A DNA stretch of 6,147 bases from Halieaceae bacterium (GCA_011523115.1 WTHO01000286.1:1-6147), one strand, 5' to 3'; shown: positions 1 through 6,147, counted from the first letter of the stretch. Numbers and translations: made by a program. Notes: generated by a model from the sequence alone, not told the origin.

Positions 1-229
1 CAACCAGATAGCGGAGGCCACCATGAATCATCTTGGAACTGCGACTCGAGGTGCCACTGGCGAGATCTTGAGCCTCGATCAACGCCACGGAAAGACCTCT
101 CAGCACCGCGTCACGAGCAACGCCGGCTCCAGTGATGCCACCGCCAATCACCAGTAAGTCGAAAGTTTGATCAGACAACGCGCCGACGGAGCGGACCCGG
201 TCAGCCTGATTGAAATCTTGATACGCCAC
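1..229 (-). CDS. glpD: Aerobic FAD-dependent glycerol-3-phosphate dehydrogenase, N-terminal part (gene runs off the left edge)
   Basis: Family role: a membrane-associated flavoenzyme that oxidises sn-glycerol 3-phosphate to dihydroxyacetone phosphate and passes the electrons to the quinone pool. Only the first 76 residues lie in the window. After a leader of about 22 residues comes a hydrophobic strand, DLLVIGGG (24-31), which begins the FAD-binding Rossmann motif GGGITGAG (29-36), then RDAVLRGL (39-46), an acidic strand end at E52, and the strongly diagnostic family block [17 protein letters not shown] (59-75). The start is GTG at 227-229. An in-frame TAG lies a few codons upstream with no ATG between, and a GGGGG purine run sits 7 bases before the GTG. 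The gene follows the receptor on the same strand but is separated from it by a terminator, so it is probably transcribed independently. Family identity is confident; the exact function is inferred from the N-terminus only. Confidence 0.9.
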   Translation of the reverse strand, partial: MAYQDFNQADRVRSVGALSDQTFDLLVIGGGITGAGVARDAVLRGLSVALIEAQDLASGTSSRSSKMIHGGLRYLV

Positions 230-236
230 GCTACCA

Positions 237-241
237 CCCCC
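237..241 (-). promoter_or_regulatory. Ribosome binding site of glpD
   Basis: On the minus strand a GGGGG run (followed by TGG) sits 7 bases upstream of the GTG start codon at 229. It supports the GTG start, which is otherwise a non-ATG choice. Confidence 0.5.
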
Positions 242-252
242 AGATAGACTCT

Positions 253-261
253 AATGTACCA
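253..261 (-). promoter_or_regulatory. Possible extended -10 promoter element for glpD
   Basis: On the minus strand TGG-TACATT fits the extended -10 pattern TGn-TATAAT (4 of 6 in the hexamer). It lies between the receptor terminator and the glpD start, where a glpD promoter is expected. No good -35 hexamer is present at the normal spacing, which extended -10 promoters can tolerate. Weak evidence: a short motif in the right place only. Confidence 0.25.
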
Positions 262-290
262 GCACTGATCAAAGCGGGGCATGAAAAACG

Positions 291-315
291 AAAAAAGGGC
301 CCCGCAGGGCCCTTT
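291..315 (-). terminator. Rho-independent terminator of the TonB-dependent receptor gene
   Basis: Read on the minus strand, a perfect 9-bp stem AAAGGGCCC / GGGCCCTTT encloses the tetraloop TGCG, and the 3' arm runs into six consecutive T residues (291-296). The hairpin begins 18 bases after the receptor stop codon. GC-rich stem, short loop and T-tract are all present, making this a textbook intrinsic terminator. On the plus strand the T-tract is only three bases, so the main direction is minus. It separates the receptor from glpD. Confidence 0.92.
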
Positions 316-333
316 ATCTTAGAGTACTGGCTA

Positions 334-3282
334 TTACATCTCCCACCTGAGGTTGGCGAAGATGGTCCTGCCCTCCCAGTCATACTGGGAGTAGAAGGCA
401 GAGTTGCCCTGAGTGCTGACCTCGCCCAAGTTCAATGTGGTCAATCTAGGCGGCTCCTTGTCGAAGATGTTGGATACGCCGAGGCGAACCGTCGCGCCAT
501 TGTCAAAGCTGTAGGCAACCGATGCGTTGTGATAAACCACGGTATCGGTGTCAAGCACCACCCTCACCTCTCTGCCGCGCAGCGAGACAGTGTTACCACC
601 AAAGCTGTCATAGTTGCTGGAGTCACCAATAATATTGGCCACCCAAGCTCCTGACCATGCACCATTTTGAAGAGCGGCAGAAACCCGTCCAGTCCACTTG
701 GGCTCCCCTACCTCGCCATTGAAGTCCTGAGCAGTGTCCTCAAACAGCGCAACAGTGTCCTCAATCTGGAAAGTATGCTGAGTCTCTAGGGTCAGCATAC
801 CAACGGGCGTATCGGTCACCCAGGTCGCCGCCAGATCCCAGCCTCGGTTGCGCTGTTCAGCGACGTTAATGTACGAGTCCCGAATATTGTCGATACCCTG
901 ATCCAACGCGCGACGCTCAAACAGTGCACACAGCGGATCATTCGGGAAGAAGTCCGAGTTATAACAGGCGGAGACGATCGTTGACGCGCCCAGCTGCGAG
1001 ACCTGATCTTCAATTTTGATATCAAAGAAGTCGGCCGAGATACTCAGATTTGCAAAGTCGGGCTGCCAAACAATGCCGATCGTGTTCGCCTCGGAGGTCT
1101 CTGCCTCCAAGATGCCCAGTCCACCGCCCGTCACGATCGTCGCACTGATCGGCGCACCCGTGAAGTCCGGCGCAATACCGTCTGCAGCACAGTTATCGGC
1201 GAGACGCTGCGAGATACTGCCGTCAGCCAGATTGGTACCCCAGCGGATACAGGGATCCACCCTTCGCTGGCCTGTAAATGACGTCTGGTCTGCAAGATAC
1301 AGCTCATAAAGCGCTGGCGTTCGGAAAGACGTACCCGAGCTTGCCCTCACCCTCACCTCGGGGGTCAACTCCCAGTTCACGCCCATCTTCCAGGTTGAAT
1401 CGCTCCCGTAGGAATCGACGTCGGTATAACGGGCTGAAGCATTGATGATGAGATTGTGAATGAGTGGCACATCAGAAATCACTGGAATCTCAATCTCGCC
1501 AAAAATAGCCGTAGTCGAGTCATCCCCCTCTGTTATGCCAGCGCCAGAGGCGCCCCAGGCGTTATTCGCCAGGGTAATCTCGCCGGGGACGTCTTTAATC
1601 TCGTCCTCGCGGTATTGAAAGCCAATCGCGCCTAACACCTCGCCCGCCGGCAGATCAAAGAGCGGCCCCGAAACCGTGCCCTCGATGCTCCACTGCGTAT
1701 ACTCTGTGTTGCCGGTTTCAGTGCCAAACAAGAACGCCCGCTCTTCTGGCGTCAGCACACCATTGTTGAAATCGGGATCAAGCCAGCGCGGATCCATACA
1801 TGGCACGCCCCGTACCGAGGTGGTTTGACCAACACAGGAGCCATTTTGGAACCAGCTGGAGGTCACCGAGTCATCGAAAATCTGATCGGAGATGTAATCG
1901 CCGTCTGATCGAGAGTACTGACCCGAGATATCCCAGGAATAATCTCCAACGCTGCCGGAAAAGCCCAATAGCGCTCGGCCATAACTGACTTCAACCGAGT
2001 CATCCGAGTGATCCGTGATAGGTGTCGGGCTCAGCCACTGCGCACCACGCCAGCCTTCAGAGAGAGAACTCCCGCCGAAGAAGTTTTCGTTGTAGATGTA
2101 AGTCCAGAACTGGCGGTAGCTGTTGACGTAGGTCTCCCGCCGACTCATCAGCACTTCACCGTACATGGTCAGGTCATCTGTGAGCTGGTACTCAGCATCC
2201 GCGTAGAGGGTATAGACCTCGGTTTTGGGTACCAACGAGGATCCGTCCTGGAAAGGATGGTCGGCATTGGTGACCGCCGATGTGGCATCGCTGTAATCCA
2301 CCGGGAACCAGCCCGCAGGCGCTTCCATTTGTCCGGGGAAGGCTTCCTGAAAGCCCGGTATGTAGTTGCCGAGATCGCCGTCGTAGTCGTACTGCGCTTT
2401 TGTGCCGCCCGGCAGGCCACTGTAGTCGTAAATCCAGATATGGCCCCAGCGCAAATCATTACAGTGGGGAGACCCTGTTCGCGGGTCAACAATGTCTGCG
2501 CGGTCACCCGTGTCTGGGTCAAACACGTATTGTTCACCGCAATCGAAGTAATCGCGGTTACCTTTCTTGAGCTCCTTGCGCTGAATGAAGTCGCCCATAA
2601 TGCTGAAGTGACCCTTGTTGAAGGAGTTACCCCAGCGGAGGCTCAAGCGATTCTCCGCGCCACCCGAATCGGTGGGTTGCGCGGTGTAAGCATCAAACCC
2701 AAAACCGTCGTCCTTGCGCGTGATCACGTTGACTACGCCCGCGACCGCATCCGAGCCGTAAACCGTCGAAGCGCCGTCTTTCAGGATTTCAATCCGGTCT
2801 ACCGCAACAATCGGCATGAGGTTGAGGTCAAAAGACGATACCTGGCCACGCACACCCGCGGGACCGATCCGCCTGCCATTCAGCAGCACTAGGGTCCGTG
2901 CCGCACCCAAGCCGCGCAGCGAAATGGTTGAGGTACCGATACCGCCTTCCTGCACAAAGGCACTGGAGGTGGCGGTGGTTACCTGCGCCGAGCCTGACGC
3001 AATCGTCGTTGTCTGCAGTAAAGACCCGACATCGGCGATACCCTGAACGACCGCGGTATCAGCCGAGATGACATCCATAGGTGAGGCTGAGGAGTATCCG
3101 TCACGAATAATCCTTGAGCCGGTAACGATTACCTCTTCAACCGACTCTTCCTCTGATACTGCTGCGGCGTCGAGCGCTTCCTCTTCGAGCTCCTGCGCCC
3201 ACCCCTGAGATCCTGCGACACCCAAGGCGGCCGACACGGCAAAAGACAGAATCTTCTTACGACTGTGCGGTTTCACTAACAT
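334..3282 (-). CDS. TonB-dependent outer-membrane receptor
   Basis: A 982-residue outer-membrane active transporter, energised by TonB-ExbB-ExbD, that brings a scarce or large ligand into the periplasm; the ligand is not identifiable. Visible order: a basic N-terminus (KPHSRKK), a hydrophobic segment and a likely signal peptidase I site after GWA (about residue 29); an acidic linker; a TonB-box-like EEVIVTGSRI (49-58); a plug domain (about 68-190) with ISLRGLGAARTLVLLNGRR (120-138) and DGASTVYGSDAVAGVVNVI (169-187); then a long barrel ending in RTIFANLRWEM. The last residue is Met, not the usual Phe. Eight cysteines form four close pairs (248/274, 483/495, 678/698, 773/785), probably in outer loops. 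The ATG at 3280-3282 is chosen over an in-frame ATG 31 codons upstream because it has GGGGAG 7 bases before it and the signal peptide follows at once. It is transcribed divergently from the sulfotransferase-halogenase pair. The plug style resembles the large receptors common in marine Gammaproteobacteria and Caulobacter/Xanthomonas, often linked to sugars or aromatic compounds. Confidence 0.95.
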   Translation of the reverse strand: MLVKPHSRKKILSFAVSAALGVAGSQGWAQELEEEALDAAAVSEEESVEEVIVTGSRIIRDGYSSASPMDVISADTAVVQGIADVGSLLQTTTIASGSAQVTTATSSAFVQEGGIGTSTISLRGLGAARTLVLLNGRRIGPAGVRGQVSSFDLNLMPIVAVDRIEILKDGASTVYGSDAVAGVVNVITRKDDGFGFDAYTAQPTDSGGAENRLSLRWGNSFNKGHFSIMGDFIQRKELKKGNRDYFDCGEQYVFDPDTGDRADIVDPRTGSPHCNDLRWGHIWIYDYSGLPGGTKAQYDYDGDLGNYIPGFQEAFPGQMEAPAGWFPVDYSDATSAVTNADHPFQDGSSLVPKTEVYTLYADAEYQLTDDLTMYGEVLMSRRETYVNSYRQFWTYIYNENFFGGSSLSEGWRGAQWLSPTPITDHSDDSVEVSYGRALLGFSGSVGDYSWDISGQYSRSDGDYISDQIFDDSVTSSWFQNGSCVGQTTSVRGVPCMDPRWLDPDFNNGVLTPEERAFLFGTETGNTEYTQWSIEGTVSGPLFDLPAGEVLGAIGFQYREDEIKDVPGEITLANNAWGASGAGITEGDDSTTAIFGEIEIPVISDVPLIHNLIINASARYTDVDSYGSDSTWKMGVNWELTPEVRVRASSGTSFRTPALYELYLADQTSFTGQRRVDPCIRWGTNLADGSISQRLADNCAADGIAPDFTGAPISATIVTGGGLGILEAETSEANTIGIVWQPDFANLSISADFFDIKIEDQVSQLGASTIVSACYNSDFFPNDPLCALFERRALDQGIDNIRDSYINVAEQRNRGWDLAATWVTDTPVGMLTLETQHTFQIEDTVALFEDTAQDFNGEVGEPKWTGRVSAALQNGAWSGAWVANIIGDSSNYDSFGGNTVSLRGREVRVVLDTDTVVYHNASVAYSFDNGATVRLGVSNIFDKEPPRLTTLNLGEVSTQGNSAFYSQYDWEGRTIFANLRWEM

Positions 3283-3289
3283 GGTAAGA

Positions 3290-3295
3290 CTCCCC
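3290..3295 (-). promoter_or_regulatory. Ribosome binding site that fixes the receptor start
   Basis: On the minus strand GGGGAG lies 7 bases before the ATG at 3282. It decides against the longer reading starting at 3375, whose extra 31 residues look unlike a signal sequence and would place the real signal peptide internally. Confidence 0.75.
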
Positions 3296-3348
3296 GATAA
3301 AATAGCGTGGGACGGTGTTCCCCGTCTTAGACAATTTTTGACTCGTAC

Positions 3349-3377
3349 AGTATCCACCAAGCCAAAAACGCGCACAA
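3349..3377 (-). promoter_or_regulatory. Possible sigma-70-type promoter of the receptor gene
   Basis: On the minus strand TTGTGC (3372-3377) and GATACT (3349-3354) are separated by exactly 17 bases. They match the -35 and -10 consensus in 3 of 6 and 4 of 6 positions. This would give a leader of roughly 60 bases that includes the small hairpin and the ribosome binding site. The spacing is ideal but the hexamers are weak. Confidence 0.35.
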
Positions 3378-3555
3378 GCCGGGCGCTACATTTTTTACAG
3401 GGTTCCTACCTTTTATGAGGCAGTCGCGAGCGGGGCACTCACCAACTTCGACACCGAGGGGGGAGAATCCGCTTGTTGACCTTATGACGCTCTATTGCAG
3501 GTGGCTCAGGGGCACTTTAAGGTAGCTTGTTGTTAACTAATCAAATGATCCGCCC

Positions 3556-4344
3556 ATGCCCACAATCCACCTGCAACCTGACCGGCTTGAGGAACTCACC
3601 GGCGGTCTGTCGAGAAATCCGATAACGACGCCGACTTTTCTGAACTCAGTGCCCAAGTGTGGCACCCATCTCATCAAAAATATTGTCAGAACCTTCGTTC
3701 CGGCAGAACAGCACTACGATGATGTGTTCATTCAACTACCGATCCTGCAGCGCCACGCTTCGGCCTTTAATCCAAACAAACCGCGGCTCAGCTGGGGTCA
3801 TCTCTTGTTTTCCGACAGTTCGGGTATCGCCCTGCGGGATGCCTACCACATTCTGATGGTGCGGGATCCCTACGACTGGGTGCTGGCCAGGACGCGGTTT
3901 TTTCTCTCCGAGAATTTCCAAGGCAATATGGAAAACCTGAAGAGCGGGCAGCTCACCGTTGAAGAAGTCATGAACCTGATGATTTGGGGCATTCACCAGA
4001 AAGCGCCGCCACTCAAAGACATATTTGAACTCAATGCGAGCGCCTGGATGGGCACCAGAGCAAAGATCATTAAATTCGAAGATTTACTCGAGCACGTTAT
4101 TGCCGTTGAGGAGCCTGCAGCGGAGGCGTTTTTTCTCGACCTGCTGGCGCCTATGGGTATTAGCAGCCTGCCGGATGACTGGCGCGACCGAATCAGATTG
4201 GGTAGTAGCAAAGAACTGAGTGCCACGCACCGGGACAATTTAAGTGGCATGGCCCTGGAATTGCCGGAGGAGTTACCGGCAACGCAGAAAAATCTGGTCG
4301 ACTGTGCCGCGCCAGGGTTGCGCCAATTATTGGGCTACAGTTGA
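3556..4344 (+). CDS. Sulfotransferase-fold protein (putative PAPS-dependent sulfotransferase)
   Basis: This 262-residue protein, without signal peptide or membrane segment, is probably cytoplasmic. The sulfotransferase family transfers sulfate from PAPS to hydroxyl or amine groups. Visible signs: a beta strand into a P-loop-like 5'-phosphosulfate motif, FLNSVPKCGTHL (28-39; K34 matches the family lysine of PKSGTTW-type loops); WGHLLFS (80-86), where H82 sits like the catalytic base of bacterial GHLPYS-type motifs; a strand and 3'-phosphate-type motif ILMVRDPYDWVLA (99-111; R103 conserved); and a C-terminal segment ending in LRQLLGYS. Oddities: Cys and His replace Ser and Thr in the first loop, Ala111 stands where a 3'-phosphate-binding Ser is usual, and no clear RKG motif is visible, so activity is uncertain. 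The ATG at 3556 has no good Shine-Dalgarno sequence, but the first conserved strand starts only about 27 residues in, leaving little room for a later start. The halogenase gene follows after 76 bases on the same strand, suggesting a two-gene operon. Confidence 0.82.
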   Translation: MPTIHLQPDRLEELTGGLSRNPITTPTFLNSVPKCGTHLIKNIVRTFVPAEQHYDDVFIQLPILQRHASAFNPNKPRLSWGHLLFSDSSGIALRDAYHILMVRDPYDWVLARTRFFLSENFQGNMENLKSGQLTVEEVMNLMIWGIHQKAPPLKDIFELNASAWMGTRAKIIKFEDLLEHVIAVEEPAAEAFFLDLLAPMGISSLPDDWRDRIRLGSSKELSATHRDNLSGMALELPEELPATQKNLVDCAAPGLRQLLGYS

Positions 4345-4347
4345 TGC

Positions 4348-4369
4348 CGAGGGTGGCGGGACCACCTCG
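4348..4369 (+). other. Imperfect stem-loop in the sulfotransferase-halogenase spacer
   Basis: CGAGGGTGG (4348-4356) pairs with CCACCTCG (4362-4369) around the loop CGGGA, with one bulged G. It lies 3 bases after the sulfotransferase stop codon. Only three T residues follow soon after, so it is a poor terminator. It may be a partial terminator, an RNA-stability element or chance structure. Confidence 0.35.
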
Positions 4370-4411
4370 TTTCAAACAGAGATCGAAATCAGGGTCATAT
4401 CTCCCGGGGGC

Positions 4412-4416
4412 AGGAG
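4412..4416 (+). promoter_or_regulatory. Ribosome binding site that fixes the halogenase start
   Basis: AGGAG lies 4 bases before the ATG at 4421, slightly close but a good match. It selects this start over an in-frame ATG at 4244, which lies inside the sulfotransferase gene and would add 59 residues before the FAD-binding strand. An upstream CTCC (4401-4404) could pair weakly with GGAG. Confidence 0.65.
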
Positions 4417-4420
4417 CTTA

Positions 4421-6046
4421 ATGAAGGAATTACTGATTGTAGGTGGCGGATCTGCGGGATGGATGGCCGCCGCCTATCTCAATGGGGCGCTGAATGCTCG
4501 GGGAGACACCCCCAGGGTGAATATCACCCTGCTGGAATCGCCAGACATTCCCCGCATCTCAGTGGGCGAGGCAACCATTCCTTCGATGCGTCATCTGCTC
4601 TCAGTGGTTGGGATTCCCGAAATAGAGTTCATGCGCGCCACTGACGCGACGTTCAAGCAATCCATCAAGTATCAAAACTGGGTGAACAAAGACGGCAGTT
4701 TTTATCACCATCCGTTCACCAGCATGCGAGAACAACCGTTGGATCACGCAGGAGAAAACTGGCTTGCCAGCGATCAATCCCTGCCGTTCATGGATACTTG
4801 CTCAGTGCAGCCTGCTGCATGCGAGTCGGCTTTGGCTCCGGCGATGAAGCAGCGCTGGTCGCTGCCCTATCGCCTGAATTATGCCTACCACATGAATGCA
4901 CAAAAATTTGCCGATGTGCTGCGGGATTTCTCCACCGCACGTGGCGTGACGCATGTCATGGCCAATCTGGAGAGTGTTGAGCAGGACGAGCGCGGATGGA
5001 TACGCTCTGTACAAACCGACAGTCAGGGGAAACTCTCGGCGGATTTATTTGTAGACTGCACTGGGTTTAGGGGGCATCTCATTGCACAGACCCTCGAAAC
5101 CGGCTTTGAGGACTATTCCCAGTACCTGCTGTGCAATCGCGCCGTGACCATGCACCTGCCTTACGATCGTTTCTACCCCGGATTTATCAGGCCATATACA
5201 ACAGCGACAGCATTGAGTAGCGGCTGGGTATGGGATATCCCCATGCAGAAACAGCGATCAATTGGCTACGTTCACTCCAGCGATTACATCAGCGAGGAAG
5301 ACGCCGAGCAGGAATTACGGGCGTATCAGGGCCCCGGTACCGAGGATATCGCGGTGCGATTCGTTGACTTTAAAGTCGGCCGCCGAAAGCAGTTGTGGAA
5401 CGCTAACTGCATCGCTATCGGCCTGGCAGGGGGCTTTATTGAGCCCTTGGAGTCCACAGGTCTTTATCTCAGTGATCTGGGTGCGGTATTGCTGGCTGAG
5501 CACTGGCCGCGGGATGAGGCGTCCGTGCCGGCCTTGTCAGCGCGATACAACCGACTGATGGCAAATCGGTACTACGAGATCCTCGATTTCATCAACATGC
5601 ATTATTGCCTGACGCAACGAACTGACACCCCCTTCTGGCAGGAAGTTCAGAAGCCCGAGCGCATTAACCCGCGACTGCAGGCGAAACTGGCGATGTGGAA
5701 GCAAAAGCCCCCGTCAGCGCACGACTTTGAGGATCAATGGTTCAATGGCATGGACAACTCGGCCGAGCACTTCGATCTATCGACAATTGGCAATCGGGCT
5801 CCTGTAGACACAGGAGGGCTGTGGAATCATGAAAGCTACGAATGCATCTTGTATGGCATGCACTACCTTCGGGAAGAGTCCCAAAAGTGGTACGGCACGG
5901 GGCGGCCGGCAGCGCAGCGATCACAGCGAGTCAGCGAATTTATGCCAACCTTGACTCAACTTCCTGATCACGCGGAGTGGCTGCAGGGTGCATTAGGAAT
6001 GCTCTCCTATCATGCGAGCGACCCACCGGTGGGTTGGACCCACTGA
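4421..6046 (+). CDS. Flavin-dependent halogenase, tryptophan halogenase (PrnA/RebH) family
   Basis: The 541 residues match the usual family length. These enzymes use FADH2, O2 and chloride or bromide to make HOX, which travels through a tunnel to a lysine and halogenates an electron-rich aromatic ring. Seen here: the N-terminal FAD motif GGGSAGW (8-14); SVGEATIP (47-54); FKQSIKYQNW (78-87), with the lysine at exactly residue 79 as in PrnA and RebH; YAYHMNAQKFADVL (154-167); DLFVDCTGFRG (208-218); the halogenase signature WVWDIP (269-274); GGFIEPLESTGL (337-348), with E344/S345 matching PrnA E346/S347; and DFINMHYCLTQRTDTPFW (389-406), with H394 close to PrnA H395. All core catalytic elements are intact. 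The C-terminal region (about 450-541) is not one I can match to tryptophan binding, so the substrate is unknown; free indoles or phenols are alternatives. The protein is soluble, without a signal peptide. It needs a separate flavin reductase, which is not in the window. It probably shares a transcript with the sulfotransferase and is divergent from the receptor. A monooxygenase role is unlikely given WxWxIP and K79. Confidence 0.94.
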   Translation: MKELLIVGGGSAGWMAAAYLNGALNARGDTPRVNITLLESPDIPRISVGEATIPSMRHLLSVVGIPEIEFMRATDATFKQSIKYQNWVNKDGSFYHHPFTSMREQPLDHAGENWLASDQSLPFMDTCSVQPAACESALAPAMKQRWSLPYRLNYAYHMNAQKFADVLRDFSTARGVTHVMANLESVEQDERGWIRSVQTDSQGKLSADLFVDCTGFRGHLIAQTLETGFEDYSQYLLCNRAVTMHLPYDRFYPGFIRPYTTATALSSGWVWDIPMQKQRSIGYVHSSDYISEEDAEQELRAYQGPGTEDIAVRFVDFKVGRRKQLWNANCIAIGLAGGFIEPLESTGLYLSDLGAVLLAEHWPRDEASVPALSARYNRLMANRYYEILDFINMHYCLTQRTDTPFWQEVQKPERINPRLQAKLAMWKQKPPSAHDFEDQWFNGMDNSAEHFDLSTIGNRAPVDTGGLWNHESYECILYGMHYLREESQKWYGTGRPAAQRSQRVSEFMPTLTQLPDHAEWLQGALGMLSYHASDPPVGWTH

Positions 6047-6127
6047 ACGCCCTGCCCGACCCGGACATATAAAAATCTCCAGAGCCCCGCTATAACTCAG
6101 CACAGCGTCATCTCCGAACCCGCGTAT

Positions 6128-6147
6128 GGGAGCCGAAAGTAATGAAA
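6128..6147 (+). other. Possible ribosome binding site and start codon of a further gene, cut by the right edge
   Basis: GGGAG (6128-6132) stands 9 bases before an ATG (6142-6144) followed by AAA, a common second codon. Only two codons are visible, so no product can be named. The 81 bases between the halogenase stop and this site contain no clear terminator; a TATAAC hexamer at 6091-6096 lacks a partner -35 box. The gene could continue the operon. Speculative. Confidence 0.3.

Larger units (their letters stand above)
3283..3555. other. Divergent intergenic control region between receptor and sulfotransferase
   Basis: This 273-base stretch contains no convincing gene and separates two divergently transcribed genes, so it must hold the promoters of both. 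On the receptor side a weak sigma-70-like pair and a small 5'-leader hairpin (3311-3326; arms GACGG/CCGTC) can be seen. On the plus-strand side there is a TTGACC hexamer (3476-3481) with no matching -10 box at 16-18 bases, and an AT-rich TTGTTAACTAATC stretch close to the start codon. I found no convincing operator palindrome and no regulator gene. Confidence 0.6.

Noticed and set aside
2008..2892. Long plus-strand open frame (294 codons) antisense to the receptor gene
   Set aside because: It lies entirely within the well-supported receptor gene, its translation shows no recognisable domain, and high-GC coding sequence often leaves long open antisense frames.
3283..3375. N-terminal extension of the receptor to an ATG at 3375
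   Set aside because: The extra 31 residues do not resemble a signal sequence, whereas the ATG at 3282 has a strong ribosome binding site and is directly followed by a classic signal peptide. The candidate promoter also overlaps the upstream ATG.
3476..3504. Possible plus-strand promoter starting at TTGACC
   Set aside because: The -35-like hexamer is good, but the bases 16-18 positions downstream do not resemble a -10 box.
3545..3625. Short plus-strand open frame of 26 codons overlapping the sulfotransferase start
   Set aside because: It has no ribosome binding site and no recognisable content, and it is most likely a chance frame; a regulatory upstream frame cannot be supported.
4244..4420. 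N-terminal extension of the halogenase to an ATG at 4244
   Set aside because: It would overlap the end of the sulfotransferase gene and add 59 residues without family similarity before the FAD-binding strand. The start at 4421 places the catalytic lysine at residue 79, as in PrnA and RebH.
1..6147. Search for CRISPR arrays, tRNA genes, insertion sequences or long direct repeats
   Set aside because: No regularly spaced repeats, tRNA-like cloverleaf, transposase reading frame or terminal inverted repeats were noticed by eye.

Overview
The window looks like a chromosomal segment of a Gram-negative bacterium, most likely a marine gammaproteobacterium. The basis is a large outer-membrane TonB-dependent receptor (so an outer membrane is present), moderately GC-rich coding sequence, and a receptor / flavin-dependent halogenase neighbourhood of the kind known from marine Gammaproteobacteria and from Caulobacter- and Xanthomonas-type bacteria. 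The taxonomic call is inference; no rRNA or other marker gene is present.

Layout: (1) 1-229, minus strand: the first 76 codons of an aerobic FAD-dependent glycerol-3-phosphate dehydrogenase (glpD), running off the left edge. (2) 230-333: a short gap with a strong minus-strand intrinsic terminator (291-315) that ends the receptor transcript, and a possible extended -10 promoter for glpD. (3) 334-3282, minus strand: a complete 982-residue TonB-dependent receptor with signal peptide, TonB box, plug and barrel. (4) 3283-3555: a 273-base divergent intergenic region. (5) 3556-4344, plus strand: a 262-residue sulfotransferase-fold protein. (6) 4345-4420: a 76-base spacer with an imperfect stem-loop and the ribosome binding site of the next gene. 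(7) 4421-6046, plus strand: a complete 541-residue flavin-dependent halogenase of the tryptophan halogenase (PrnA/RebH) family with its key catalytic residues intact. (8) 6047-6147: non-coding as far as visible, with a possible ribosome binding site and start codon of a further gene at the very end.

Working together (inference): the receptor and the sulfotransferase-halogenase pair are divergently arranged around one control region, which suggests a small functional unit. No tryptophan-pathway, NRPS or PKS gene and no flavin reductase is visible, so the halogenase substrate is more likely an imported or common cellular aromatic compound, and FADH2 must come from a reductase encoded elsewhere. 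The most interesting possibility is that the receptor imports an aromatic ligand that is then halogenated and perhaps sulfated. glpD appears to be an ordinary metabolic gene at the border of this unit.
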